In this document: piece after piece, positions 12,480-26,200 of the stretch
Numbering within the stretch: position 1 is the stretch's first letter
How the letters are laid out: the number at the start of each line of letters is the position of its first letter
Origin: Candidula unifasciata
Taxonomy: Eukaryota; Mollusca; Gastropoda; Stylommatophora; Geomitridae
NCBI GenBank assembly: GCA_905116865.2
Contig: CAJHNH020001613.1
Coordinates: 545,122 to 609,121, forward strand
Direction of reading: 5' to 3'
DNA: 64,000 bases
Notes under the pieces: generated by a model
Database searches by the model: none
Told to the model about the DNA's origin: nothing
What the model saw: the letters and a program-made list of their open reading frames with translations, nothing else
Position numbers and translations under genes: made by a program

Positions 12480-12930
12480 CAGTGGATGATGTAATTATGC
12501 CAGCTGACTTCAACTCCCAGGACACTACCTGGGACCTATTTTAGGCTAAGTTGTAAACTTTTAAAAAAATGGCTTTCACATATTAACTCTAATCCCCAAA
12601 AAACCATTCTTTCAAAACCAAAGAGCTTGTATGAAGTTCATCTGTGACAAGGTCACTGTTGACTTTTTTCTTCTTCTCCCCACTGTTTTCTATAACATGG
12701 CTAAAAAGAACCACCACCAGTCTTTTAAAGCAAAGTTAAGACTTCTTTCAGTGTCTCAAGGCACAGTGGACATATGACGCTAGACCTCATTATGGCTGAT
12801 AATGAGCATTAAAAGTGGTGAATTCAACATAATACAGGTCACCTTTTTTTTCACAGAACATTTCCTGACACCCACCTTTTGGCTGGGCCAACCTGAGAGC
12901 TGTGATCAATTCTAAAATTGCAACTTAATT
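12480..12930 (-). mobile_element. Two adjacent SINE family C fragments, minus strand
   Basis: The first, about 12480-12560, has the reversed CCAGGACACTACCTGGGACC block. The second, about 12735-12925, has the reversed body ending at AACCTGAGAGC. Both match the plus-strand copies at 25449 and 35055. Confidence 0.55.
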
Positions 12931-14084
12931 GGGATTTTAGACTTCAACAATCATCCCACCACACAAATATGTTAGCCTCTGCAACTATGGCTTCCCCTCC
13001 AAAGGTACTAACAATGAAATTCAGGTTACAACAGTGTGAACAATACATAAGTAATGATAACATAAGTTGAACAGACCATTTTTTTGAAATGTAACATAAT
13101 GTTGAAATGGCCTGGCAGAAAAGACAGGGAAACATTCGGTAGACAAGCAAGCAAGCAGCTGAGGTGATAAGAAGTTGTTGAATGCATTTAGACAAGAGTG
13201 CCATGATTTGCGGAGGTAGTGGATACTGCAAGCCAAGAAGGACACTGGTTGCTAACTAAACCAAACCATTTGGCCACCGCTGTCAAGATGAGGAAGACCA
13301 CTGCTTTACAGCGCATACGACTTTACCTGCATAGGACCGCAAGTTACATCAGGCTTGTGTAGCCATTACGGTTGCCCTAATTATAAGGTTTCTAAGGGTT
13401 CAACAGGGTATTTAGGATCTGCCATTTAAATATTTTTGAACTCAGGGTGGTAAATCTTCAGGGAGAATCTTGGGGTGGGGGGACAAACCAATCGAGTGAT
13501 TTACAGAGTATTGATTGGTGAATTTATTTTGCAATAAGCGGCAGGCAATAAATCTAGGTAGCACCAATTGAGACATGCAGCAAAACATGGAGCATGCAAT
13601 GGGAACACCTGGACAGCATCTGCGATCTGCTCAAGCAAATACCTACAGCAACAAGTTCTCGTGCATGCATGTTTGCTTCCCCACAAGTTGCTCTCTTCAA
13701 TTCCATATTTCATATGTTTGTGATAAAGCCATGGGGAGGGTTTTATTTGACCAAGTCCTATGGCTCGACCACTCCAGCACATGATCAACATTATAAAAAC
13801 TAGAACACCTAATAAAAAAGTCAATCATATTCTAGAAGAAAAACGGCATTAAAACAAAAAGAGGAAGAAAAATAAAACAACTGTGAAAAGTAATATTTAA
13901 ATGTAATAAGTAACCAAACAGAACAAGGGCATTTGTGTACAATTTTTTTTTAAGGTAGCCCCATAGAAGATATGGCCACAAGTGTTAAACCTTTGGATAT
14001 ACTAACTAGGTCATGATATATGATGTGGGGTTTATTATAGACTGGAGAGAATGAGGCACCTGAGTGTAACTAGAGGGTCTAGCT

Positions 14085-14240
14085 GGCTCACTACACCCAG
14101 AGGAAAGGCAAGACGGATATACAACCAGATTATAATCAATACCATTAGTACTGAAACTCTGCGTTGGCTGCAGAAGATGAGGGTGGAGGCCACATGGAAA
14201 TGCCCCAAGTGCTGTGATGTCAATTCTTGCATCAGACTCA
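14085..14240 (+). pseudogene. Non-LTR retrotransposon 3' end fragment
   Basis: The frame reads TPRGKARRIYNQ and ETLRWLQKMRVEATWKCPKC, the cysteine-bearing LINE tail also seen at 4.7 and 9.5 kb. It lies just beyond the zinc-finger gene's 3' end. Confidence 0.6.
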
Positions 14241-14505
14241 ACTCATATGAGATGGGGTGGTCAGTTCCTTTTCTTGTTAATTTTCCTTTCTAGAAAATTA
14301 TAGAAACAGTTCAGTGCCAATTTTTTATTAAGGCCGGGTAACCCAAAAGCTGTGAGTCAAGAAAACTTTCTGCCAATCTAGAGACTGAACTCAGTCAACT
14401 GTCTAGACAGACAATCACACTAGCAACATTAACATCATATTTTAAACAAAAATTAAATGAAGTGCAATATTCAAAATTAACTTGGGGGGGGGGGGGGGGG
14501 GGGAG

Positions 14506-14511
14506 TTTATT
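14506..14511 (-). terminator. Probable polyadenylation signal of the zinc-finger gene
   Basis: AATAAA on the minus strand, about 91 bases after the stop codon and just before a C-tract (minus) at 14484-14503. A second AATAAA lies further on, near 14324. Either could be used; the nearer one is preferred. Confidence 0.5.
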
Positions 14512-14601
14512 TAACACAACAGAAATTCCGAAGAAAAAATTGAGTAATCCCTTCTCATAATAATCATCTGTTATGACTATGCTTCAAACATAGAACAAAA
14601 T

Positions 14602-14961
14602 TTAAGATTCATCTGAATCTTCATCAAAATTCATAAGTGAAGACTTGCGAATGGTTTCTTCTCTTTTGAAAGCAGTCACAGAAAATGCTACTCTCTCCCT
14701 TGAGGAATGAGCAGCCGGCATAGCTCTACCACCATGTGAAGTGGCAAATGCATGTCCTTTTGGATTTACTTTTTCTTGATAGGCCATTGTGTCGGGAGCC
14801 CTAGAGAAGCTCGATGCATATCTTCTAGATTCCTCAGGAACTTCCATGTATCTAGAGGGCTGCTCAACACTTGCATAATGTCTCCCGGATGGTTCCCCAG
14901 CTTCAGCAGCTCTTGCACTATGCATATTCTCACCAGATGACTTTTCACGTGAAGGCTTTCC
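14602..14961 (-). CDS. Coding exon 16 (terminal) with stop codon
   Basis: Acceptor TTTCTGTAG, phase 0, 119 residues then TAA at 14604-14602. It is Ser/Arg/Ala-rich with [15 protein letters not shown] and GGRAMPA, and ends [11 protein letters not shown], an acidic tail. Coding density and phase agree with exon 15. Confidence 0.87.
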   Translation of the reverse strand, partial: GKPSREKSSGENMHSARAAEAGEPSGRHYASVEQPSRYMEVPEESRRYASSFSRAPDTMAYQEKVNPKGHAFATSHGGRAMPAAHSSRERVAFSVTAFKREETIRKSSLMNFDEDSDES

Positions 14962-17900
14962 CTACAGAAAGAGAATTTTTTAAATATTGACAAGTCTGTG
15001 TAGATATCCAACATAATGACTTTTTTTAAATTTAGTTTTAGCAGACGCCTTTAGCTTACACAAGATCTCCAGCCCTGAATTATATGCCTTTCTTCCACAA
15101 ATTTTCACTGAATTCTATTTCCTTTTGACAAGCTTTTATTTTGTCTCCATTCGTGTTTGTTTGTATACCTGGTACAAACTTTGCATTGGACTTTTGCACT
15201 TTTTCCTGACAAGCTGTTTATCTCAAAAATTCTCTCCATAAAACAAAATTTCATGTGAAATCAACTAGCAAAAAGGAAAACAATAGATATGGACTAAACT
15301 CGACAATGATTTTTGCTGTTTTCGCAAACTGAGTAAACAAACAATTTTCAAGGGTTAAATGCGGGTTCTGGAGCCCCATTCTGGGGGATAAGGATTTGCA
15401 GGATTGAAAAAAGGATTGTAGTCAGAGTGCATCTGCCTGAGAGGCACGGAACCAACAGTCTACATACAAATAAGCTAGATCTGTAAAACAGATGTACACA
15501 AAACACTGAAGTTCTAAAACTAGGCTAAAATCCAGAAGTGGATGAAAACTAAAGCTTTCCACTGGAGTTTACAGCCGGTAAATGCGAAGAAGAAGAAGAA
15601 GAAGAAGAGGGACATAAACTGGGCTGTCAGGTCAAACTCATTTTCTTTTCAGCCCTTCCACTTTCATATAGTCTGTCGTTTACATGAATTTACTACTAAG
15701 TATAGAATCAGAGCGCCTATGGATCCGTCAAGACCGCCATAATTACATCCTCACCAGTCACTTCAAATTATGAGAATTTACAAGTAAAACCACAGGCCAG
15801 GAGGGTTTAGTAAGGGAGGGCTGACATCCTATGCTTGAAGAACAAAGGCAGCAACAGAAGAAGTGTTACATTCACTACGGAGGAGATCGGAGCAAGTGAG
15901 AATCTGTCCAGACTGCTGTAAAGATGGTCCACACTAATCAAAAAGCCATACAACATTTATGATACAACTGTAGAATAACTTAACAGGCAGTTTTCTTTCT
16001 GGCTTTGTTCCATTACAGTCCTGTGTCAGTAATTGGGCATATGATGCTAGACTCATAAATTTGTAAGACCACATCAGCCTTTTGTGTGTGTGGTCAATGT
16101 GTGATGTGGTCAACATTACACCGACCACTTTTACTTCCAATGACTCTACCTGGTACCCATTTTATGCTGGGAGGTAAAGCCATTTTTACAACAATATCTT
16201 GACTCGATGCAGATTTGACCCTAAGACATTCAGGCCATCACGTGAGTCATCTAGCTGCTAATGCAAGGGCATAACAATGTAAAGTGTACATATTAGCATC
16301 AGCAAATTGAAGTACTTACCGCTGTTGTGTTTTTACTTGACAAGAGAGCCCTGGTAAGATCGGCATTGGAGAACAGTTTCTGCAGGGCAGTTTGAGGGTC
16401 TTCTTGACCAGAAAGTGAGTTGGTCTAGAAGGTCAGGGAAAGAAACAAGTATACGTGGCAAAAAAATAACTTTACAATGTTTGTTTTCTTTGATTACCTT
16501 TCTGTCAAAATCAATGTCTCCTGTTCATATCTACTCTGGTTACCATTCAACAAAAATCACTTACAATTTTTAAGTGATTTTACTTTCCTATCAAAATCAG
16601 TTTGTCAGAAAAACGTTAGTTACATGCAAGTGGTTAGAATAAGATGGAACTTGTAGACGTTGTAGAGAATAGGTCTACCTTTCATTTAACGCTAATATTC
16701 TACCTTTGCGTGCCAATCTACACAGCCAGATGAATCTTGTTTCACACAGAGGTACTTCTGGCAAAGTGAGCACCAGATGTTGCTTTTCACCTTCTTGCAT
16801 GGATTGTCTTTGCAAGACACTCAAGGATTTTGCTTGTTGTACCTGCAGTGCTTTTTTTCATGTACAGAACATAGATATGATTAGATGATGTCCCAGGGGG
16901 AATCTCTGGAAAATGATTGCCTTGAGATTTTTGCATTGAAGGAATTGGGCTTTGCTTTGTGCAGTTGGTGTGTCCGGAGGTTGGTTTTCTCAGTCACATT
17001 TTGTCAGAAAGTATCATCTAAAAACAAGGATTCACTCTCTTCTGTGATAGATCTAGGAATGTTTTCCATCCTCATATATATCATGTTTGTTTTTTTATCT
17101 CTAATGACCAAGAGCCCAGATATAGGGAACAGTTAGGTTCAGGACCTTAGGTCTGGCAGGGTTAATATTCTATTAAATTCAATCTTTCTATTTAATCTAT
17201 TCTCTGATTACGTACTAGTAAACAACTATTCATTTTATTTTGAAAATAACATGTACAAGATTCTCATTCTCAACACAACAAAGTTATAATCTATTGCAAT
17301 CTATTCTTCTTCTTCTTCTTCGCGTTCACCAGCTGTACACTCTGGCGGAAAGTTCTGGTTGCTCGTCCACTACTGAACTGCAGTCCTGCTCCAGAACCTG
17401 AGTGTTGCGTGTGCATCAGTTTTACAGATCGCATTCTCTTGAATACAGACTGTTGGTTCCTTGCCTCTGCACTCCGACTTCAAAGGAAGCTCCCCAATTA
17501 GTCGACTCTTACGACATGCTTTTTGGGGAGGCAGTGGGTCTATTCTTGTTTTCCCCACAATGGAGCCCCGGAACCCACACGGGGGGCAATCTATTCTAAT
17601 TAGGGGAAAATGGAGGGAGGGGGAATCAAGCAGAAAGAGGGGTGGGATGTACAATCATCCACTAACAACAAGCACATTAGCACATACACACAGAGTCATA
17701 GCATGAAATGTGACCACAGCAGTTTCCCGTCATGTAGAATCCAACTCATGTCCTATACTATTTTTAGAGCGTTCTCATCACGGTCTAAAAGGGTACTTAA
17801 ACCCACAAGTTTTTTAAAAATAATTTTATTTTATATATTCGGGGGCAATTATAACATTCTTGACAAAGCAAAATAGCTAACACGCTTAGAAACAGAACAG

Positions 17901-20900
17901 GCAAATCGAATGCTGTGCTGCGGAAGATAAACTGTTTGTTATGTAATAAATCACTTCTAGGGACAGTAAGAAGTTACCATGATGTTATTAAAAAATAAAT
18001 ATTAGAATGTGAATGAACAAATCAGTGTGGAATCAGTAAGTTTGGAGTAAGGAAGAATGAAGAATCAAGAAGAGCACGGCATCAGGAAGAACGTGGAATG
18101 AGGAAAAGTGTGCGATCAGGAACAGCCTGGACTCAGGAAGAGCATGGAATGAGGAACAGCCTGGAATTAGGAAGAATGCAGAATCAGGAAGAACGCGGAA
18201 TCAGGAAGAGCGCGGAATAGGAAGAATGCGGAATCAGGAACAGCGTGAAATCAGAAAGCGCACAGAATCAGGAGGAGTACAGAATCTGGAACAGCCTGGA
18301 AGCAGGAAGTGTGTGACATCAGCAAGAGTGGTAGATCAGCAGAGATGATGTTTCTGAGACTTATTTAAAAAAAAAAAAAAAGAGGAACATAACAAGCAAC
18401 TATAGAAGACAGTGCTTTCATCACAAAACAAGAAAAAAGCATTGGAAACCACTATGACTAGATAACATTTTAGCAGGAGTGGAGAAATACCATATGGAAA
18501 CAGATATTGGTATGGAGGAATATCATAAAGAAATGATCTGGAATACAAAGGCCCTAGGACTATGCAGCTAAATGAAAACCTATTCCATGGCAAATGCTGA
18601 TGACATTGGTGATACCAACCAAAAATAAGGTAAACTCTGTTTGGTTCAACTTCATTACTCACTCACAACAACAAAATACACACATGCTGCAGTTGTCAAA
18701 CCCAAACATGACCGGGTGATGACCATAGTTGGTTAGTTGCATATCTTTTATAGGATGTTGCATAACTAACCTCAGCACCTTTTGGCTGTTATGGTTTTTC
18801 TAGGCACATTTTTACGGTCAGTAGGTTGCCAATGCTGTCTGAAAGATCGGATCTGAGAACCACTGTCGAAACCAATGCAAGACGTTCTGCTGCCAAATCA
18901 CCTGCAGCTGGGATAGACCTTCGGCACTGCGAAGCGCATTCACAACACCTAAGCCACAGACTAGACAACAACCAAAGTCAAAGAATAAACAAATACATAC
19001 TAGTTCTAAAAGCATATTGGCTATTCGTTCAGCTTCAGCATCTGTGGCAGAATGTGAAGTAGTGGCAGCCTGAAAGTGAAAAGTTTAACAATGTTGAAAA
19101 ACATGAATTCTTTAAAGATCCCCCCCCCCCCCCCCCCCCCTCCCACACACACACAACCAAAAATATAAATATATATTTTTCAGCACTCATTTTCATTGTG
19201 TTACAGGTCCTATATAGACAGTCGCATCCATCTGAGCCACCTTGGGAAAAAAACTTTTTTCCTCACCAGTTCCCATAATTCATGCTTTTTCCTGTCCTGG
19301 CTGTCTCATATTGTCTGTGCCCACCTTTGTGTGCTAGTCAGCCTAACGTTTTCATGAGAGTTTCTTAGAATGAATAAATAAATATATACATGGATGAGTG
19401 TGTGCGCATATAAAATATAAATATTTTTTTCCTTCAAGATTAAAAGGACATGTGGCATTTTGTATTGTTGTTTGCAACTATCTGCCCTGTTCAGCCCAAC
19501 ACAATCAATTTTAGAAAACACCTAATTATTCATCTTTTACGGCATGCTTGTTGGCATAAAGGATTTTTTTTTTGGGGGGGGGGGGGGGGCTGCAAAATGG
19601 GACCCCGGGACCCAGACATAGAGGTGCAATAGTAATGTAGTAGTTTCTCCTTGCTCTCCAGAGCAATGTGGCTTTAAGCCATATTTCTCCATCCTGGGCA
19701 ACCTTTAAAACTGTCAGGGCAAGTCGTATCCTTTGTGGTATATCTGCTAACAGTAGGGCACTCCTGACCACCCAAGTCCAGTGGATACTTAGTTCACCCC
19801 CTCCCAGCTGCACAAGTAACACTGGTGTGACAACCATTCTCTACCATGTGAAAGAAAGTACTTATCTGGTGGTATAAAGATACAATGTGGTAAATCCATA
19901 ATTATCACAAAAGAATCTCAGGCCACCGACTGCTGCATTTAAGACCCAGAAAAAAAGTGTATAATTTCCGGTGTGGCTTTTTGGTAGCTCTATTAGGGGG
20001 GGAAGGGGTGGGTGGGGGAGGAGAAGGGGGAAAAAAATAGACTCACTGCTCCCAATAAGCATGTCATGAAAGAATGCTAATTAGGGGTATTTCCTCTGAA
20101 GTCAGAGTGCATCTGCCTGAAAGGCGAGGAACCAATAGTCTACATACAAATAAGCCAGGTCTGTAGAATGGATGTGCGCGCAAAGCTCAAGTTCTGGAAC
20201 AAGGCCAAAAGTCCAGATGCAGATGAAGAACCAGAACATTCCGCCCGAGTTTTCAGCCAGTGAATGTAAAGAAGAAGCTTTCTAGCTATGTCTGCAGATT
20301 TCTAAGTTCACCATTTGATTCAATTTGTAAATGTAACAACTGATCTGGTGTTTGGAAATACTTGGGAGGGTGTCTGGACCGGACAGGATTAAAGTAATGA
20401 ACAGCATGTAGTGGATTAATGTAACAGAAGACTGGATAGAAGAACTGCAGTAAGGTATAGAATATTCAATAAACATATTGTAAGTGGTACTGAGAGAGAC
20501 TGGCTCACAAACAACAGCCTATTTCTGATACTGAAAAATTCTGGCTACATCAAATGCCTTGGTGGTTTGGAAAGAATAGTGGATGGCATGGTACTGAGAA
20601 AGACGGGCAGGGGCCAACCAGCATATATATGGACACAGGATGTGGGAGAAGATATCAGAAACACTCTGATTAGCAAAAAAATGCCCCAGGTGGGAGAGCT
20701 AGCTAAAGGCTGTTTCTTTTAGGCTGGCCGTGACCAGAGCAATGTTCTGTCAAGGACCTTGCTACATGATGATGACTGATAAGAGTTAACAAATCATATA
20801 ATGACTATGAGGTCGAAAAAGGTGTCACCAAAAATGAACACTATGCAGGTAGCCAAAGAAGAATGGTAAACCAACACAGACTGGTGTTATCAGTTGCCAT

Positions 20901-23211
20901 GCGCTGGATGACATACCGAAGACGGGATCCAAATGCTAATGGACTTGTCCGATGTGCAATGAGGATAATCTGTTGATCAACTTACTAACTAACTAAATCA
21001 TTAGATTTTTAACTCTTTCTGTACCATGAACTAAAAACAGTAAGTTCATGAGTTATTATTTATATGGCTTTAAGCCATATTTCTCCATCCTGGGCAACCT
21101 TTAAAACTGTCAGGGCAAGTCGTATCCTTTGTGGTATATCTGCTAACAGTAGGGCACTCCTGACCACCCAAGTCCAGTGGATACTTAGTTCACCCCCTCC
21201 CAGCTGCACAAGTAACACTGGTGTGACAACCATTCTCTACCATGTGAAAGAAAGTACTTATCTGGTGGTATAAAGATACAATGTGGTAAATCCATAATTA
21301 TCACAAAAGAATCTCAGGCCACCGACTGCTGCATTTAAGACCCAGAAAAAAAGTGTATAATTTCCGGTGTGGCTTTTGGTAGCTCTATTAGGGGGGGAAG
21401 GGGTGGGTGGGGGAGGAGAAGGGGGAAAAAAAATAGACTCACTGCTCCCAATAAGCATGTCATGAAAGAATGCTAATTAGGGGTATTTCCTCTGAAGTCA
21501 GAGTGCATCTGCCTGAAAGGCGAGGAACCAATAGTCTACATACAAATAAGCCAGGTCTGTAGAATGGATGTGCGCGCAAAGCTCAAGTTCTGGAACAAGG
21601 CCAAAAGTCCAGATGCAGATGAAGAACCAGAACATTCCGCCCGAGTTTTCAGCCAGTGAATGTAAAGAAGAAGCTTTCTAGCTATGTCTGCAGATTTCTA
21701 AGTTCACCATTTGATTCAATTTGTAAATGTAACAACTGATCTGGTGTTTGGAAATACTTGGGAGGGTGTCTGGACCGGACAGGATTAAAGTAATGAACAG
21801 CATGTAGTGGATTAATGTAACAGAAGACTGGATAGAAGAACTGCAGTAAGGTATAGAATATTCAATAAACATATTGTAAGTGGTACTGAGAGAGACTGGC
21901 TCACAAACAACAGCCTATTTCTGATACTGAAAAATTCTGGCTACATCAAATGCCTTGGTGGTTTGGAAAGAATAGTGGATGGCATGGTACTGAGAAAGAC
22001 GGGCAGGGGCCAACCAGCATATATATGGACACAGGATGTGGGAGAAGATATCAGAAACACTCTGATTAGCAAAAAAATGCCCCAGGTGGGAGAGCTAGCT
22101 AAAGGCTGTTTCTTTTAGGCTGGCCGTGACCAGAGCAATGTTCTGTCAAGGACCTTGCTACATGATGATGACTGATAAGAGTTAACAAATCATATAATGA
22201 CTATGAGGTCGAAAAAGGTGTCACCAAAAATGAACACTATGCAGGTAGCCAAAGAAGAATGGTAAACCAACACAGACTGGTGTTATCAGTTGCCATGCGC
22301 TGGATGACATACCGAAGACGGGATCCAAATGCTAATGGACTTGTCCGATGTGCAATGAGGATAATCTGTTGATCAACTTACTAACTAACTAAATCATTAG
22401 ATTTTTAACTCTTTCTGTACCATGAACTAAAAACAGTAAGTTCATGAGTTATTATTTATATGGCACATATTTCTTCACCCTTTCTGGTCCATTCTTCTGT
22501 GTTTGGTAATAAATTCTATCTCCAATCTTTCTTCAATAACTCCTTGTTGCGTGCTCAAGAGTCCAGTCAAAGGACCAGTCAAGAGTGCAAAGTCCAGTTG
22601 GCAGAGTTGAGCCAAGTTAAGTTCAAAGTCCAGTTGGCAGAGTTGAGCCAAGTTAAGCTGGGCGTTCTTGTGATAAAAGCTAGTCTTGGGTGACGTCGCG
22701 TGTGGCGGTCGGAATCACTACTGAAACAAGACAGCAGTTCTAGATACGAGGAAGACCCTCGTAGATGTCAGCAACAGCTGTGTGCTGAGAGGATTCAGAG
22801 TTGGGAGTTGGGAGTTCTGCTAGTCATCGTAGATTTCCTCAACCAGGCTGATGTGCTGTGTGCACATTATGGAGCTTAAGCACTGAAGTTTCTAGTCAGC
22901 CTATGTGAAGTATCTGCTACAAGCATAGCAACGGAGGTCAAGCTGAGGAAGCTAGATGAAGCCTGTTCATCCTTACTGCTAGCCCTGATGTAAGGGTAGC
23001 CAGCGCCCTGGGCACAGAAGCAGTGAGCTCAAGAGTTGTAGTGACAGCTAGTGTAGGCTGTCAAATAGAGCTTTGCTGAAACTGTTTGAGTGAGCGGAGT
23101 TTCTGACATTCATTTCATGTTTAGCCAGTGTTAGACAAGTGTATGATGCTGATGCTTTGCGTTAATTATTCTAGGTGCGGTTGTATGTACCCAAATGTTT
23201 TTGTGAGAAAG

Positions 23212-23242
<31 letters not shown>

Positions 23243-26200
23243 TGCAGCATTCAAGCAAAGATCACTTGACAATCACTTAACCACATATTTGTATGCTGCT
23301 AGTATTCAGCACACAACATTCCTGCCACAAAGCGATATTTGTCAATATCGTCAACCCAAAAATTATTGCTCTGTGGTAGAAAAATGTAAGGATACACATT
23401 TCTGAAGTAAGAACTACTTGGTACTGAAAGAGTTAACTTCAAAACATATTTGTACAAAACCTAACACATTTGTCTCAAATGACTTACTGGTTTCTTGTGA
23501 GTCCTAACAGGGCTTGAATCTCTTAGACTTCTGGTGGCTTTCTGCTGCCTCACATGTACTGGGCTACGTGATCTGTCTCGCTGTGAATACACTTGCTCTG
23601 TGGACTCAACTCTCTGTGCCGGGTGTCTTCTTGTCAAATGAACTGCCTGTTCGCGGGAGACTCTGTCATCAACATAATTCTCTGGACTTCTACGCCGCAT
23701 CCTCACAGCTTCAGGGCTTCTTGTCTTTGGTGATGCTTCAACATATTTCTCTGTTTTAATAATTCTCCCCCTACTGTCCAATAAATCTGAATTTAATTCA
23801 CTGCTCCTTCTCTTCTCCTTCAGCCTCTTCTGAGAGTCAACAATCTCCAAGTATGTTTTGGAAAATGGAAGTGCCTTGGTCTGTTTCATTCTCCTGGGTG
23901 GTGATGGTGATCTCTCATCCTCTGGTGATGAATAAGTGGAACTAAGAAGAGCTAACCCGTCAAGTGGACCTTTTCTGCCACTGGGTCCAAGGATTTGCTG
24001 AATATCATCTTCCCACTTGTCCGCTCTGCTCACGGAGGTGCTGACCTCCCTCTTGTCTGTTCTACCCCTTGCCTTCTGTCTGGATGTGCTAGCCTCATCC
24101 CACTCATCTACTGAGATTCGTGCTGAATGCCTAGCATTGATTTCATCTCTCAGGTCAAATGTTTCTGCTCTGCTATTGGCTATCTTTCTAGAAGTGCTAG
24201 TCTCATCTCTTTCGTCTTCTCTGCCCCTAGCTGGCTTTCTAGAAGGTATGATATCTCTCTCATCTTCTCTGCCCCTAGCTGACTTCCTAGAAGGTATGAT
24301 ATCTCTCTCATCTTCTCTGCCCCTATTTAACACCCTGGAAGGTATGCTGTCTCTCTCATCTTCTCTGTCTCTAGCTGGCTTCCTGGAAGGTAAATCCCTC
24401 ACATCTTCTCTGCCCCTAGATGGCTTTCTAGAAGGTATGATATCTTTCTCATCTTCTCTGCCCCTAGCTTGCTTCCTGAAAGCTATGCTATCTCTCTCCT
24501 CTTCTCTGCCCCTAGATAACTGCCTAGAAGGTATGCTCTCTCTCTCATCTTCTCTGCCCCTTCCTGGTGGTCTAGACGGACTCTCATCATCACTTCTTGC
24601 GGACTTCCTAAAAGTTCTGACCTCATCTCTCTCCCTATCTTTGCTTTGATGTCCATAATCAATCAACATGGCAGGATTCGTTTCTGACATCTCCCTACTG
24701 GAACTCAAGTGAGATCTGGTCTCCTGTCTGTTTGCCCCACGTTCCGAATCAGAATCCTGATAAAAGTGAGGCTTGTAATAGACAGGACTCACAAATGCCT
24801 CTGACCCTGGCATCAGTGGCGTCTCAGAGCCCTGGCTACCATATCCATCAAATCTTTTGTTCTGGCCTCTACCAAATGCGAATCCTTGTGGCTGTGGTGG
24901 TGGTAGCGGCATGTACATTTCTTCCTGGCGTGAATGTGGAAACATTGGTGGTGGTACCGAGCCATGGTGTGACAAATGTGGATTACCATGTCCATAATCT
25001 CTGATTTTTATATCGCTCATTATAGAAGAAGACCTCTGTCTCCCTGGGGAAAAAAAAAATATCAACAGCCTGAAACATAATAAACAAATAGTTTATACAA
25101 CATACATCAGTGAACACAAATAAACGACCAGGGCCCATGACTTGAACAAAACTGAGTAAATGGTAAATAAATAAAGTTCGATCCCAACTACAGGCAATTG
25201 TTCGCATTGTGTTGGGTTCATCAGTGGTATCCAGAGCCAACCGTCAGTAAGAAATGGCTAAATAGTGAACCTAAAATCTGCTTGGAAAAACCGTAACAGT
25301 TACAAAAAGTAAATAATGTGCAAATAACTTTAAAGGTCCCTTTTCCCATGCTTTTAGGGGCTAGCCCTATATTTGATAGACCAATCAGCACACCGTAGTC
25401 ACCAACATACCGGCTACCTTTACTTCCCAGGACTTTACATGGCGGCAGTCGCCGTGGCTTAGCGGCTAGACGCTCGCGGCTCGGAAGGTCGTGGGTTCGC
25501 TCCCTAGCGGACCCGGTCTTTTTTCAAAAGTGACTCCCAGGTCAACCCAGCCTTGAGTGGGTACCAAGCGCGGTCCTGGGAAATAAAGGCGGCCGGCATG
25601 ATGCTGACCACATCACCCATTTTGTGCCGATTGGTCTATAAAAATATAGGTTTAGCCCTATATGTCTAATGACATAGAAAAGGGACCTTTACTTTTTTTT
25701 TTAACTTCAGATGGTGCCTTTTTAAGGCTGAGTCGACCTGGGAGCCAAGGTCATTTCTGAAAAAATTCTGGCTCCATTCAGAATCGAACCCATGACAAAT
25801 GGTGCTAACCTATGTGGTCAGATATCAGCTGCCTGCCAGATGTCTATTATTCACTCATTGTCCTGTTGTGCTATGAAGTCACATAAGGTCCAAGTCTATT
25901 TGCCAATCCTGTCTGATCCTGTGCAATCACTTCAATATCACAGATGGAATCCAGCAGTCTATACCTCTGGCTTCTTTCATCAATGTTCACCGTAGGGTTT
26001 CTTCTGCATGTTCTTGTCTCTTTCACTGCTGCCTGTGTTTACTACTGCAGTGTGTAGGCACAGGGAACTTTGAATGGGAGGATTTAGGACTGTATGGCTA
26101 GTGACGTCAAGGGCTGAGCAGTTTATCATTTTATTTTTTAACATGCCTTTCTCAGAAAATGTCCCAGTCAAATTTATAACCTCTGAAGAGAGATTTGAAC

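Noticed and set aside
24017..24649. 210-codon plus-strand frame rich in Leu and Ser
   Set aside because: It is the complement of the in-frame repeats of exon 13; the minus strand has the splice sites and the phase match.
25449..25520. tRNA gene
   Set aside because: The A and B boxes are present, but the sequence is the head of a SINE with a body repeated at 35.1, 56.2 and 59.1 kb, and it does not close into a clean acceptor stem.
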